Made by a program: the position numbers and the translations under genes. The notes beneath the pieces were generated by a model that saw only the letters and a program-made list of their open reading frames with translations, was not told where the DNA came from and did not search any database. A stretch of DNA of 64,000 nt. Origin: Alsobacter sp045348435. GTDB taxonomy: Bacteria > Pseudomonadota > Alphaproteobacteria > Rhizobiales > Beijerinckiaceae. Every line of letters begins with the position of its first letter. Within the stretch, counting starts at the first letter, position 1. Of the stretch, positions 1 to 9,080 are shown piece by piece. The stretch spans positions 434,001-498,000 of the forward strand of contig NZ_CP157484.1 of the NCBI RefSeq assembly GCF_045348435.1, given 5' to 3'.

Positions 1-73
1 CATGGTGGCGCAGGCCAAGGACAATGCGGAGAGCCGCATGGTTCCCGTGAGAGCCCAGCGCCGCCGGCGCTGA
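1..73 (+). CDS. 3' end of an unidentified upstream gene (partial)
   Basis: An open frame enters from the left edge and stops at the TGA at 71-73. Its visible tail is 23 residues, rich in Arg at the end (it closes with four consecutive Arg). Too little is present to assign a family. An ATG at 2-4 could in principle start a very short ORF, but a C-terminal tail of a longer gene is simpler, because a hairpin follows at 133-159 and a new operon begins at 316. Confidence 0.35.
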   Translation, partial: MVAQAKDNAESRMVPVRAQRRRR

Positions 74-90
74 AGCCTGGCGGCCCCCTT

Positions 91-130
91 CCGGGCTGCA
101 TCACACAGCCTCCCGGGCTGCATCGCACAG
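91..130. repeat. Two-copy 18-bp direct repeat, 22-bp period
   Basis: Positions 91-108 and 113-130 are near-identical 18-mers (one mismatch), separated by 4 bp. They lie in the leader between the left-edge gene and the first molybdenum hydroxylase operon. A 22-bp period is about two helical turns, which would suit a pair of regulator sites on one DNA face, but a chance local duplication is equally possible. Confidence 0.5.
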
Positions 131-132
131 GA

Positions 133-159
133 CGAAGGGGCGTCGCGACGGCCCCTTCG
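133..159. other. Inverted repeat, 9-bp perfect arms
   Basis: CGAAGGGGC at 133-141 pairs with GCCCCTTCG at 151-159 around a 9-nt loop. It sits about 60 nt after the stop at 71-73 and could act as a transcript-end hairpin, but no T-run follows on either strand. It is therefore recorded as a stem-loop and not called a terminator. Confidence 0.5.
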
Positions 160-315
160 GAAAGCCCCTGAGCTCCGGCCTACGCCGTGCGACGTTTGAG
201 CACGGCCCGCTCGCGCCAGGAGCGGAGAGGAACCATCCCCCGCGCCTCCGGTTGATCTTGCACGACGCGTCCGGGCCTCCAGGCCGACGCTCCCCGTCAC
301 GACCGGAGACCTGCC

Positions 316-846
316 GTGAACACGCCATCCCGAACTGCGTCCGCGCTCCCGGACGCCATCCCCGTGCGCATCACGATCAACGGCGTCGAGCGTCCGTTGC
401 AGGTCCAGCCCTGGACGACCCTGCTCGAACTGCTCAGGCTCGATCTCGACCTGACCGGAACCAAGAAGGGCTGCGACCACGGCCAGTGCGGGGCCTGCAC
501 GGTCCTGGTCGACGGCGTCCGGGTCAATTCCTGCCTGACCCTCGCGGTCATGAAGGACGGCGCGAGCGTGGTCACCGTCGAGGGGCTGGCTCAGGATGGC
601 GAGCTCCACCCGGTCCAGGCCGCCTTCATCGACCATGACGCGTTCCAGTGCGGCTATTGCACGCCGGGGCAGATCTGCTCCGCCGTGGGGCTGATCGCCG
701 AGGGCAGGGCCAGGACGCGCGACGAGATCCGCGAGTTGATGAGCGGAAACATCTGCCGCTGCGGCGCCTATGTGAACATCGTCGCCGCCGTTGAGCAGGC
801 CATGGCCGCGGGCGACCGCGCCGGCTTGCCGGGGGGCCGGCCATGA
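316..846 (+). CDS. paoA: Aldehyde oxidoreductase (xanthine dehydrogenase family), 2Fe-2S subunit
   Basis: Small electron-transfer subunit of a three-subunit molybdenum hydroxylase. The plant-ferredoxin-type cluster is held by Cys53, 58, 61 and 73. The second 2Fe-2S domain has Cys112, Cys115, Cys147 and Cys149. It starts at a GTG with GGAG 8 nt upstream, and no earlier in-frame start exists. The 176-residue product has no twin-arginine or other signal sequence, unlike E. coli PaoA and unlike the paralogue at 5092, so a cytoplasmic enzyme is inferred. Its stop overlaps the FAD-subunit start by 4 nt. Family assignment is firm; the substrate is unknown. Confidence 0.93.
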   Translation: MNTPSRTASALPDAIPVRITINGVERPLQVQPWTTLLELLRLDLDLTGTKKGCDHGQCGACTVLVDGVRVNSCLTLAVMKDGASVVTVEGLAQDGELHPVQAAFIDHDAFQCGYCTPGQICSAVGLIAEGRARTRDEIRELMSGNICRCGAYVNIVAAVEQAMAAGDRAGLPGGRP

Positions 847-1856
847 CCCCGTTTTCCTATGTGCGCGCCCAGAGCGCCGCCGAAGCCGTGCGCGAGCTGG
901 CCGGGGATCCGACCGCGCGCGTCATCGCCGGCGGGACCAATCTCCTGGACCTGATGAAATACGACGTCGAGCGCCCGGGCCGTCTCGTCGACATCACCCG
1001 GCTGCCGCTGGACCGCATCGAGAGCCAGGGCGAGGGGCTGCGCATCGGCGCGCTCGTGACCAATTCGAACCTGGCCCATGACGAGCGGATCGCGCGCGAT
1101 TACCCGCTGCTGGCCAGCGCCATCCTGGCCGGCGCCTCCCCGCAGCTGCGCAACGCCGCCTCGACGGGCGGCAACCTGCTGCAGCGCACGCGCTGCTATT
1201 ACTTCTATGATCCCGCGACACCCTGCAACAAGCGCGAGCCCGGCTCGGGCTGTTCGGCGCGCGACGGCGTCAACCGCATCCACGCCATCCTGGGGACGAG
1301 CGAGCAGTGCATCGCCACCCATCCGTCCGACATGTGCGTGGCGCTGGCCGCCCTGGAGGCGGTGGTGCAGGTCGAAGGCCCGGACGGCGCGCGCGCCATC
1401 CCGATGGCCGAGTTCCATCGCCTGCCCGGCGATGCGCCCGAGACGGATTCCACGCTGCGGCCCGGCGAGCTGATCACCGCCGTGGACCTGCCGCGGCCCG
1501 CCTTCGCGGCGCATCACACCTATCTCAAGCTGCGCGACCGGCTGTCTTACGCCTTCGCGCTGGTGTCGGTCGCGGTCGGGCTCGACATGCGCGACGGCGT
1601 CATCGGGAAGGCCCGCCTGGCGCTGGGCGGCGTCGCCCACAAGCCGTGGCGCGTCCCGGAGGCCGAGGCGATCCTCGAGGGACAGGCGCCGGCGCCGGAG
1701 CGGTTCGCCCAGGCCGCCGAACGCCTCCTCGTCGGCGCGCAGGGGTTCGGACACAACGACTTCAAGATCGAGCTGGCGCGCCGCGCCATCGTGCGGGCGC
1801 TCGGCCAGGCCGCGGCCGGGACGCCGCAATCGCAGACCGACAAGCGGATCCAGTGA
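843..1856 (+). CDS. paoB: Aldehyde oxidoreductase, FAD-binding subunit with extra 4Fe-4S site
   Basis: Medium subunit (337 residues) that binds FAD and relays electrons. FAD-site segments are visible at about residues 30-39 (a GGTN motif) and 106-117 (STGGNLLQ). Between them and the C-terminal CO-dehydrogenase-flavoprotein-like domain is a four-Cys insertion, Cys118, 128, 137 and 156, matching the extra 4Fe-4S cluster known in the E. coli PaoB subfamily. It is translationally coupled to the small subunit through an ATGA overlap and followed after 10 nt by the large subunit. Function as an electron-transfer subunit is secure; the in vivo aldehyde or heteroaromatic substrate is not. Confidence 0.92.
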   Translation: MTPFSYVRAQSAAEAVRELAGDPTARVIAGGTNLLDLMKYDVERPGRLVDITRLPLDRIESQGEGLRIGALVTNSNLAHDERIARDYPLLASAILAGASPQLRNAASTGGNLLQRTRCYYFYDPATPCNKREPGSGCSARDGVNRIHAILGTSEQCIATHPSDMCVALAALEAVVQVEGPDGARAIPMAEFHRLPGDAPETDSTLRPGELITAVDLPRPAFAAHHTYLKLRDRLSYAFALVSVAVGLDMRDGVIGKARLALGGVAHKPWRVPEAEAILEGQAPAPERFAQAAERLLVGAQGFGHNDFKIELARRAIVRALGQAAAGTPQSQTDKRIQ

Positions 1857-1866
1857 GGGCGCCGAC

Positions 1867-4107
1867 ATGAGCAACGCTGATTTGCATGTGGGGTCTCCGC
1901 GCAGCCGCGTCGACGGCCCGCTGAAGGTGACCGGGCAGGCCCGCTACGCCGCCGAGTTCGCCGCGCCCGGCCTGCTGCACGGGGTGATCGTGTCGAGCGC
2001 CGTCACGCGCGGGCGGATCCTGCGCATCGACGCCTCGCAGGCGCTCGCGGTGGCCGGCGTCGTCCAGGTGTTCACGCATGAGAACCGGCCGGCGACGGCC
2101 TGGTTCGACTACAAATACCGCGACGAGACGGCGCCTCCGGGCTCGCCGTTCCGGCCGCTCTACGACGATGCGATCGCCTTCGCCGGCCAGGCGATCGCCC
2201 TGGTGGTGGCGGACGACTACGAGGCCGCGCGCTACGCCGCCACGCTGGTCCGGGTCGACTACGCGACCGAGGAGCATTTCACCAATCTGGAGCTCCAGCG
2301 CGAGGAGGCCTACACGCCGCCCAAGAAGCGCAACGGCGTGAAGCCGCCGCCCAAGCCCCGCGGCGACGCCGACGCCGCCTTGGCCGCCGCGCCCGTGAAG
2401 CTGCAGAACGAGTACAGCGTCGCCGTCGAGCATCACAATCCGATGGAGCCTCACGCCACCACGGTGGTGTGGGAGGGCGACGGCAAGCTCACCATCCACG
2501 ACAAGACGCAGGGCTCGCAGAACAGCCAGTCCTACGTGGCCAGCGTCTTCGGCCTGTCCAGCGCGGACGTGCGGGTCGTCGCGCCCTTCGTCGGCGGCGC
2601 CTTCGGGTCGGGCCTGCGGCCGCAGCACCAGCTCTTCCTGGCCGTCATGGCGGCGCTGGAGCTGAAGCGCTCCGTCCGGGTGGAGCTCACCCGCGACCAG
2701 ACCTTCACGCTCGGCTACCGCCCCTATACGATCCAGCAACTGGCGCTCGGCGCCGACCTCGACGGCAAGCTGCAGGCCGTCAAGCACGACGCCGTGGCCG
2801 GCACCTCGCATTTCGAGGACTACCAGGAGGTCGTCGTCAACTGGTCGGGGTTTCTGTACGACGTCCCTAACGCCGAGCTCACCTACCGGCTCGCCAAGCT
2901 CGACACCTATACGCCCTGCGACATGCGCGCGCCGGGCGCGACGCTGGGCGTCTATGCGCTCGAGACCGCCATGGACGAGATCGCCTGCGAACTCGGCCTC
3001 GATCCCGTCGAGCTCAGGCTGCGCAACTTCAACGCCAAAGACAAGGACGAGGACAAGGTCTTCACCAGCAAGGAGCTTCGCGCCTGCTACGCGCAGGGCG
3101 CGGAGCGCTTCGGCTGGTCGAACCGCAATCCCGCGCCGCGCTCGATGCGCGAGGGCCGCGAGCTCGTCGGCTGGGGCATGGCGAGCGGCGTCTGGGAGGC
3201 CATGATGCAGAAGACGGCCGCCCGCGTGACCGTGAAGCGGGACGGCGGCGTCGAGGTCGCCTGCGCGACGGCCGACATCGGCACCGGCACCTACACCATC
3301 CTGGCGCAGCTCGCGGCGGACGCTTTCGGGCTGCCCCTCGACAAGGTGGACGTGAAGCTCGGCGACTCGTCGCTGCCGAAGTCGCCCGTCGAGGGCGGGT
3401 CCTGGACCGCCGCGTCGGCCGGCAGCGCCGTCCAGGCGGCCTGCGAGTCGGCCCGCAAGTCGCTCCTGAAGGCGGCGCGCGGGCTGGACGGGTCGCCGCT
3501 GGGCAACGCCGACCTCGACCATGTGGCGTTCCGGGACGGCCGCGTCGTGCTCGCGTCGGACGCGGCGCGAGGCCTGAGCTTTTCGGAGATCCTGGCCGGG
3601 GCCGGCCTCGATGCGATCGAGGAGGAGGAGAGCGCCGCGCCCAGCCGGATCACGCAGATGCTCTATGCCGGCTACACCCATTCGGCCATCTTCGCCGAGG
3701 TGAAGATCGACGAGGAGCTGGGCGTCGTGCGGGTCACCCGCATCGTCAACGCCGTCGCGGCCGGGCGCATCCTCAATCCCAAGACGGCGCGCAGCCAGAT
3801 CCTGGGCGGCGTCGTGATGGGCCTCGGCATGGCCCTGGAGGAGGAGACGCTGCTCGACCACACGCTGGGCCGCTTCATGAACCACAACCTCGCCGAGTAT
3901 CACGTGCCGGTGAACGCCGACATCCACGACATCGACGTGATCTTCGTCGAGGAGCACGACGACAAGGTCAGTCCGATCGGCGTGAAGGGCCTGGGCGAGA
4001 TCGGTGTCGTCGGCACGGCGGCGGCGATCGCCAATGCGGTGTTCCACGCCACCGGCAAGCGCATCCGCGACCTGCCGATCACCATCGACAAGATCATTGC
4101 GCCCTGA
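1867..4107 (+). CDS. paoC: Aldehyde oxidoreductase, molybdopterin-binding subunit
   Basis: Catalytic large subunit (746 residues) binding the molybdopterin cofactor. Moco-contact motifs are seen in order: GGAFGSG at about 243-249, IGTGTYT near residue 475, GGSWTAAS near residue 515, and the catalytic GLGE with Glu711 near the C-terminus. The sequence reads like E. coli PaoC along most of its length, including the stretch after the CDMRAPG motif. It is third in the operon. No XdhC/PaoD-type cofactor-insertion chaperone lies nearby, so maturation must rely on a gene elsewhere. Confidence 0.92.
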   Translation: MSNADLHVGSPRSRVDGPLKVTGQARYAAEFAAPGLLHGVIVSSAVTRGRILRIDASQALAVAGVVQVFTHENRPATAWFDYKYRDETAPPGSPFRPLYDDAIAFAGQAIALVVADDYEAARYAATLVRVDYATEEHFTNLELQREEAYTPPKKRNGVKPPPKPRGDADAALAAAPVKLQNEYSVAVEHHNPMEPHATTVVWEGDGKLTIHDKTQGSQNSQSYVASVFGLSSADVRVVAPFVGGAFGSGLRPQHQLFLAVMAALELKRSVRVELTRDQTFTLGYRPYTIQQLALGADLDGKLQAVKHDAVAGTSHFEDYQEVVVNWSGFLYDVPNAELTYRLAKLDTYTPCDMRAPGATLGVYALETAMDEIACELGLDPVELRLRNFNAKDKDEDKVFTSKELRACYAQGAERFGWSNRNPAPRSMREGRELVGWGMASGVWEAMMQKTAARVTVKRDGGVEVACATADIGTGTYTILAQLAADAFGLPLDKVDVKLGDSSLPKSPVEGGSWTAASAGSAVQAACESARKSLLKAARGLDGSPLGNADLDHVAFRDGRVVLASDAARGLSFSEILAGAGLDAIEEEESAAPSRITQMLYAGYTHSAIFAEVKIDEELGVVRVTRIVNAVAAGRILNPKTARSQILGGVVMGLGMALEEETLLDHTLGRFMNHNLAEYHVPVNADIHDIDVIFVEEHDDKVSPIGVKGLGEIGVVGTAAAIANAVFHATGKRIRDLPITIDKIIAP

Positions 4108-4126
4108 CCGGACGGGGAGGGCGCGC

Positions 4127-4495
4127 CTATTGGCCCGGCGGCTGCCGCCCGTTCGCCTTCCAGTGCCATTGGGGGCCGGGGCGCGGCTTCTCGGTCACGA
4201 TGACGACGACCTTCGGGTCCGGCTTGTTGAAGATGACCCTCTGCTCCGGGTCGGCCGTGGTCGGGGCCGGCTTGGGGGTGGGGCGGAAGCGGCCGGCCGC
4301 CCCGCGACGGGCTTCCTGCTCGGCCTTCTTGTCGACGACGTCGTAAGGGAACAGTCTCTCATGCGGTCGCTCGTGGCGCGCCGCGGCGGCCCGGAACGGA
4401 TCGTGATCCGCGCCGGAGCCCCGCTCCTGGTCGGACTGCGAGACATGGCTCACGAGCCTCGTGACGAACCGGCCTCGCCAGGATTTTTCCAGCAT
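4127..4495 (-). CDS. Hypothetical protein, basic and proline-rich
   Basis: An open frame of 122 codons from the ATG at 4495 (an upstream in-frame start at 4522 would add 9 residues). The product is rich in Arg, Lys and Pro. Its C-terminal third contains a short hydrophobic beta-like run (KVVVIVTEK) and a WHW motif, with no signal peptide or recognised domain. It points away from the NTF2-like gene at 4592 and towards the 3' end of the molybdopterin subunit. The family is not recognised. The ordinary-looking composition makes a real gene plausible, but a spurious frame in GC-rich DNA cannot be excluded. Confidence 0.5.
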   Translation of the reverse strand: MLEKSWRGRFVTRLVSHVSQSDQERGSGADHDPFRAAAARHERPHERLFPYDVVDKKAEQEARRGAAGRFRPTPKPAPTTADPEQRVIFNKPDPKVVVIVTEKPRPGPQWHWKANGRQPPGQ

Positions 4496-4591
4496 CAGGA
4501 CACCGCGACGGAAGACACCCAAGTTAGCCTATGAGGAAAATCTCAACGTAGAGTTGCAATATGCGGAGAAATCGCAGGAAGGGACTTGGCG

Positions 4592-4969
4592 ATGACCATC
4601 GACGAGCAGGCCCTGGCGAGGCTCAACGACGCCTGGTTCGCCGCGTTCAACGCGCAGGATCACTCCGCCATCCAGGATCTCTACGCCGAGGACGCGGTCG
4701 TCGTGCCGATCAACTCGGGCGTGGTGCGCGGCCGGTCCGGCGCCGGGGGCTTCTGGGCGAGCTTCGCCGAGCACGCCTCGGCCGTCACCATCACCTGCGA
4801 GGACCGGCGCGCGATCGCCCCCGACATGGTCCAGGAGATCGGCGTCTACGCCTTCCACATGAAGGACAACCACCGCACGGTCTCGGGCAAATACCTGTTC
4901 CTGTGCCGCATGGATGGCGCCGACTACCGCATCTGCACTCATATGTGGAACCGCCATCTCTGGGACTGA
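4592..4969 (+). CDS. NTF2-like / SnoaL-type small protein
   Basis: A 125-residue protein of the NTF2 cone fold (SnoaL/DUF4440 type). The N-terminal helix carries the usual pattern of a W-F-A-A-F-N run, a polar linker and LYAEDAVVV (about residues 15-40), followed by a curved sheet rich in aromatic residues ending in WNRHLWD. The ATG at 4592 is preferred over a TTG at 4586 because AGGAAGGG ends 8 nt before it. It lies between the two molybdenum hydroxylase operons on the same strand. Such proteins bind or isomerise small hydrophobic molecules or serve as accessory proteins; the role here is not known. Confidence 0.82.
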   Translation: MTIDEQALARLNDAWFAAFNAQDHSAIQDLYAEDAVVVPINSGVVRGRSGAGGFWASFAEHASAVTITCEDRRAIAPDMVQEIGVYAFHMKDNHRTVSGKYLFLCRMDGADYRICTHMWNRHLWD

Positions 4970-5091
4970 GCCGGGGCGAGCCGCGCCGGCTGCGGCGCAG
5001 CGCCACGGGCGCCCAAGGCCAGGCCGGCCGGAACCGCACGCCCGGGGCGCCGTTGGGGGGACAGGTTCACCCCCCATGACCGGAGCCTCCC

Positions 5092-5709
5092 ATGGCTAGC
5101 GACGACGCGACGCGGCCGGCCGTCAACCGCCGACATTTCCTGGGGGCGTCAGCCTCCACCCTCGCGGCCCCGCTCGTGGCCGACAGCCTCGCCGGACCCG
5201 CCGCCGCCCAGACGCGGCGCGAGCGGGACCCGGCCGAGCCCGTCCCAATGCGGCTCAGGATCAACGGACAGGAGCACCGGCTGGCGCTGGACGTCCGCAC
5301 CAGCCTGCTCGACGCCCTGCGCGACCATGTGGGCCTGACCGGCGGCAAGAAGGGCTGCGACCACGGCCAATGCGGCGCCTGCACGGTGCATCTCGACGGC
5401 GCCCGCGTCCTCTCCTGCCTGACGCTGGCGGTCAGCGTCCAAGGGCGCGAAGTGACCACCATCGAGGGGCTCGCCGGGGCGCAGGGCGACCTTCACCCCA
5501 TGCAGCAGGCCTTCATCGATCATGACGCGTTCCAGTGCGGCTACTGCACGCCCGGGCAGATCATGTCGGCCGTGGCCTGCGTGCAGGAGGGGCATGCCTC
5601 CTCGCCGGCGGCGATCCGCGAATTCATGAGCGGCAACCTGTGCCGCTGCGCCGCCTATCCCAACATCGTCGCCGCCGTCGAGCAGGCGCGCGACCGGATG
5701 GAGGGCTGA
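5092..5709 (+). CDS. Tat-exported 2Fe-2S subunit of a second molybdenum hydroxylase
   Basis: Paralogue of the gene at 316, 205 residues. Residues 12-18 (NRRHFLG) form a twin-arginine motif followed by a hydrophobic stretch and an AAAQ sequence near residue 40, so Tat export of the assembled enzyme is inferred. Cluster ligands are Cys89, 94, 97 and 109 for the ferredoxin domain, and Cys149, 152, 184 and 186 for the second 2Fe-2S domain. A GGAG lies just upstream of the ATG. The FAD and molybdopterin subunits follow at 3-nt spacings. In known family members only the small subunit carries the signal and pulls its partners through Tat. Confidence 0.93.
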   Translation: MASDDATRPAVNRRHFLGASASTLAAPLVADSLAGPAAAQTRRERDPAEPVPMRLRINGQEHRLALDVRTSLLDALRDHVGLTGGKKGCDHGQCGACTVHLDGARVLSCLTLAVSVQGREVTTIEGLAGAQGDLHPMQQAFIDHDAFQCGYCTPGQIMSAVACVQEGHASSPAAIREFMSGNLCRCAAYPNIVAAVEQARDRMEG

Positions 5710-5712
5710 CCC

Positions 5713-6735
5713 ATGCGCCCGTTCCAGTACAGCAGGCCCGAGACCGTGCGCGAGGCCGTCAGCCTCGCCGATGTCGGCCGCGGCGCCGCGGTCTCCTCCC
5801 CGGCGGCGTTCCTGGCCGGCGGCACGACCCTGGTCGACCTCATGAAGCTCGACGTCATGCGCCCGCAGGCGCTGGTCGACGTCAAGGGCCTCGCCGAGCA
5901 GGAGCCGGACATGCGCGGCGTCCAGGCCAGCGAGCGCGGACTGCGCATCGGCGCGCTGGCCCCGATGGCGATGGTGGCCGACGACGAGACGGTGAAGCGC
6001 GACTACCCGGCTTTGTCGCAGAGCCTGCTGCTGGCCGCCAGCGCGCAGCTGCGCAACATGGCCACGCTGGGCGGCAACCTTCTGCAGCGCACGCGCTGCC
6101 CCTATTTCCGCGACACGTCTTGGGACGCCTGCAACAAACGCGAACCCGGCTCGGGCTGTTCGGCGCTGGGCGGCGTGAACCGCCTGCACGCCGTGCTGGG
6201 CGTGAGCCAGCACTGCATCGCCAGCTACCCGGGCGACTTCGCCCAGGCTCTCGTGGCGCTGGACGGCGCGGTCGAGACCGTCGGCCCGCGCGGCCGCCGC
6301 CGCATCGAGGCGGCGCGCCTGCACCGCCTGCCGGGCGATGCGCCGGAGATCGAGACGGTGCTGGACCCGGGCGAGCTGATCACCGCCATCACGGTCCCGG
6401 CGAAGCCCTGGGCCCGCCGCTCGCTCTATCTCAAGGTCCGGGACCGCGAATCCTACGCCTTCGCGCTGGCCTCGGCGGCGGTCGCCCTCGACCTCGACGG
6501 CGATACCGTCCGGGACGCCCGCGTGGCGCTGGGCGGCGTGGCCGCCATCCCGTGGCGCGCCTACGAAGCCGAGGAGGTCCTGCGCGGCCAGCGCTTCGAC
6601 GAGGACCTGGCCCGCAAGGCCGCGAGCGCCGCCTTTGAGCGGGCGAGGCCCTCAGGCGACAACGCCTTCAAGGTGAAACTCGGCCAGGAGACGCTGGTCC
6701 GGGCGCTCATTCAAGCCGCCGAGATGGAGGGCTGA
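5713..6735 (+). CDS. FAD-binding subunit of the second molybdenum hydroxylase
   Basis: A 340-residue paralogue of the gene at 843. The FAD-binding GGTTLVDLMK segment is at about 36-45, and TLGGNLLQ at 118-125. The four-Cys insertion is kept (Cys129, 140, 149, 168), so the extra 4Fe-4S cluster is predicted here too. It starts 3 nt after the small-subunit stop and ends 3 nt before the large-subunit start, which implies a tight operon. No signal sequence of its own, consistent with co-export on the Tat-bearing small subunit. Confidence 0.92.
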   Translation: MRPFQYSRPETVREAVSLADVGRGAAVSSPAAFLAGGTTLVDLMKLDVMRPQALVDVKGLAEQEPDMRGVQASERGLRIGALAPMAMVADDETVKRDYPALSQSLLLAASAQLRNMATLGGNLLQRTRCPYFRDTSWDACNKREPGSGCSALGGVNRLHAVLGVSQHCIASYPGDFAQALVALDGAVETVGPRGRRRIEAARLHRLPGDAPEIETVLDPGELITAITVPAKPWARRSLYLKVRDRESYAFALASAAVALDLDGDTVRDARVALGGVAAIPWRAYEAEEVLRGQRFDEDLARKAASAAFERARPSGDNAFKVKLGQETLVRALIQAAEMEG

Positions 6736-6738
6736 CCG

Positions 6739-9039
6739 ATGGTCGACGCCGCACCCGAACCCAAAGTCAATATGGGCCAGCCGGCCCCGCGCATCGACGG
6801 CCGCCTCAAGGTCACCGGCGCGGCCCGCTACGCCTCCGACATGCCGGTCGCCAACCCGGCTTTCGCGGTCCTGGTCACGAGCCCCATCGCCAAGGGCAAG
6901 GTCCTGTCCATCGATCCCGCCTCGGTGCTGGACATGCCGGGCGTGCTCGACGTGCTCACGCACCAGAACGCCTCGGGCGAGGTGAAGGCCGCCACGATGA
7001 TCAGCCAGGGCGGGACCGCCTCCACCAGCATCCGGCCGCTGGAGACCGACCAGATCTTCCACGACGGCCAGATCGTCGCCATGGTGGTGGCCGACACCTT
7101 CGAGGCGGCGCGCGACGCCGCCTACCGGCTGAAGGCGCGCTACTTCGCCGAGCGGCCCTCGGCCGGCTTCGACGCTCCCGGCGCGCAGGAGCGGTCCGCC
7201 AAGGACGCCAGCGAGAAGCACGAGGACCCGCAGGTCGGCGACGCCGAGCAGGCGCTCGCGACCGCCGACGTGGTCGTGGAGGGCTGGTACGAGACCCCGA
7301 CCCAGCATCACAACCCCATCGAGCTCTTCACCACCACATGCCTGTGGTCGGGCGCCGAGCTGACCGTCCACGAGCCCAGCCAGACCGTCTACGGCCTGCG
7401 CGCCGGGCTGGCGGAACAGCTCGGGATGGACCAGCAGGACATCCGCATCGTCAGCCGCTTCATCGGCGGGGCCTTCGGCTCGAAGGGAGCGATCACGCCC
7501 CGCACTGCGCTCGTGGCCATCGCGGCGCGCCGCCTGGGCCGGCCGGTGAAGCTCGTGACCACGCGCGACCAGGGCTACACGGTCGCGACCTACCGGGCGG
7601 AGACGCGCCACCATGTGCGCCTCGGCGCCTCGCGCGACGGCCGGCTGACGGCGCTGTCGCACGAGGGGTGGGAGGTCACATCCCGGCCGGACGCCTACAT
7701 GGTGGCCGGCACGGACACGACCGCGCGCATGTACAAGGTCCCGAACGTATTCACCAAGGTGAACATCGTCCATGCGGACCGCAACACGCCGGGCTTCATG
7801 CGCTCGCCGCCCGAGGTGCCCTACATGTTCGCCCTGGAGAGCGCCATGGACGAGCTCGCCTTCAAGCTCGACATGGACCCGGTCGAGCTCCGGCGCGTCA
7901 ACGACACCATGAACGAGCCCATCAAGGGCCTGCCCTACACCAGCCGCTCGCTGATGCAGTGCTATGACGCGGCCGCCGAAGCCTTCGGCTGGTCGGGCCG
8001 GGACAGGCGTCCCGGCTCGATGCGGGACGGCGACTGGCTGATCGGCTGGGGCTGCGCCACCGCCTGCTATCCGACGCAGCTCGCCCCGGCGGCGGCGCGC
8101 GTGCGCTACCGCCCGCAGGGCGGCGTCCGGGTGGAGACGGCGGGCCACGAGATCGGCACCGGCGCCTACACGGTGGTGGCCCAGATGGCGTCCGAGAAGC
8201 TCGGCGTGCCGCTGGAGGACGTCGACGTCGTGATGGGCGACACCCAGCTCCCGCCCGCGCCGGTGGCCGGCGGCTCGATCTCGACCGCGAGCGTCTGCTC
8301 GGCCGTGGCGCTGGCCTGCGAGCGGATCATCGGCCGCCTCGTGGCGCGGGCCGAGCCGCAGACGACGGCCTCGGTCGGCGGCCCCGGCGCGGGCCTGTCC
8401 GGCTGGACCATCGCCCAGGGCAAGCTCATCGGCCCCGGCGGCGAGTTCCACGACGTCGGCGAACTCTTCAAGGCGCTCGGCGCGGGCGCGATCGAGGAAT
8501 ATGGCGAGTTCGTCCCGCATGGCTCCAGCCCGGACGCCCTCGCGGGGCTCTATGCGGGCAAGTCTGGCATCACCGGCGGGTCGCGGCTGAAGGACCGAAT
8601 CCAGTACGCCTTCGGGGCGGAGTTCGTGGAGGTGCGCGTGCATGCGCGGACGCGCGAGATCCGCGCGCCCAGGCTCGTCGGCGCCTTCGCGGCGGGCCAC
8701 ATCATGAACCCCCGGACGGCGCGCAGCCAGCTGATGGGCGGCCTGATCTGGGGCCTTGGCTCGGCCCTTCACGAGCGGACCGAGATCGACGTGCGGGCGG
8801 CCCGCTACGTCAACGACAACCTCGCGGAATATCTCATCCCGGTGAACGCCGACGTGGCGGAGGTCAAGGTGATCCTGCTGTCGGAGGAGGACCAGCTGGT
8901 CAATCCGTCCGGCATCAAGGGCCTGGGCGAACTCGGCAATGTGGGGACCAACGCGGCGGTCGCCAACGCCGTCCACCACGCCACCGGCAAGCGCATCCGC
9001 AGTCTGCCCATCCGCATCGAGCACCTGCTCGACGCCTGA
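6739..9039 (+). CDS. Molybdopterin-binding subunit of the second molybdenum hydroxylase
   Basis: Catalytic subunit, 766 residues. Moco motifs: FIGGAFGSKG near residue 240, EIGTGAYT near residue 472, AGGSISTAS near residue 510, and GLGE with catalytic Glu731 near the C-terminus. It is clearly related to, but more diverged than, the PaoC-like subunit at 1867. The active-site neighbourhood differs (FGSKG instead of FGSGL), so a different substrate range is likely. Last gene of its operon. Substrate prediction from sequence alone is not reliable in this family. Confidence 0.92.
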   Translation: MVDAAPEPKVNMGQPAPRIDGRLKVTGAARYASDMPVANPAFAVLVTSPIAKGKVLSIDPASVLDMPGVLDVLTHQNASGEVKAATMISQGGTASTSIRPLETDQIFHDGQIVAMVVADTFEAARDAAYRLKARYFAERPSAGFDAPGAQERSAKDASEKHEDPQVGDAEQALATADVVVEGWYETPTQHHNPIELFTTTCLWSGAELTVHEPSQTVYGLRAGLAEQLGMDQQDIRIVSRFIGGAFGSKGAITPRTALVAIAARRLGRPVKLVTTRDQGYTVATYRAETRHHVRLGASRDGRLTALSHEGWEVTSRPDAYMVAGTDTTARMYKVPNVFTKVNIVHADRNTPGFMRSPPEVPYMFALESAMDELAFKLDMDPVELRRVNDTMNEPIKGLPYTSRSLMQCYDAAAEAFGWSGRDRRPGSMRDGDWLIGWGCATACYPTQLAPAAARVRYRPQGGVRVETAGHEIGTGAYTVVAQMASEKLGVPLEDVDVVMGDTQLPPAPVAGGSISTASVCSAVALACERIIGRLVARAEPQTTASVGGPGAGLSGWTIAQGKLIGPGGEFHDVGELFKALGAGAIEEYGEFVPHGSSPDALAGLYAGKSGITGGSRLKDRIQYAFGAEFVEVRVHARTREIRAPRLVGAFAAGHIMNPRTARSQLMGGLIWGLGSALHERTEIDVRAARYVNDNLAEYLIPVNADVAEVKVILLSEEDQLVNPSGIKGLGELGNVGTNAAVANAVHHATGKRIRSLPIRIEHLLDA

Positions 9040-9080
9040 CGCGCCCCGGCTGCGCTCCCGCCGGGAGCGCGGCCGCAGCC

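Noticed and set aside
1762..4047. A 761-codon minus-strand frame antisense to the first molybdopterin subunit
   Set aside because: Shadow of the paoC-like gene, composed of Arg/Gly/Asp-rich repeats without motifs.
6652..9024. A 790-codon minus-strand frame antisense to the second molybdopterin subunit
   Set aside because: Shadow frame; the sense strand carries all Moco motifs.
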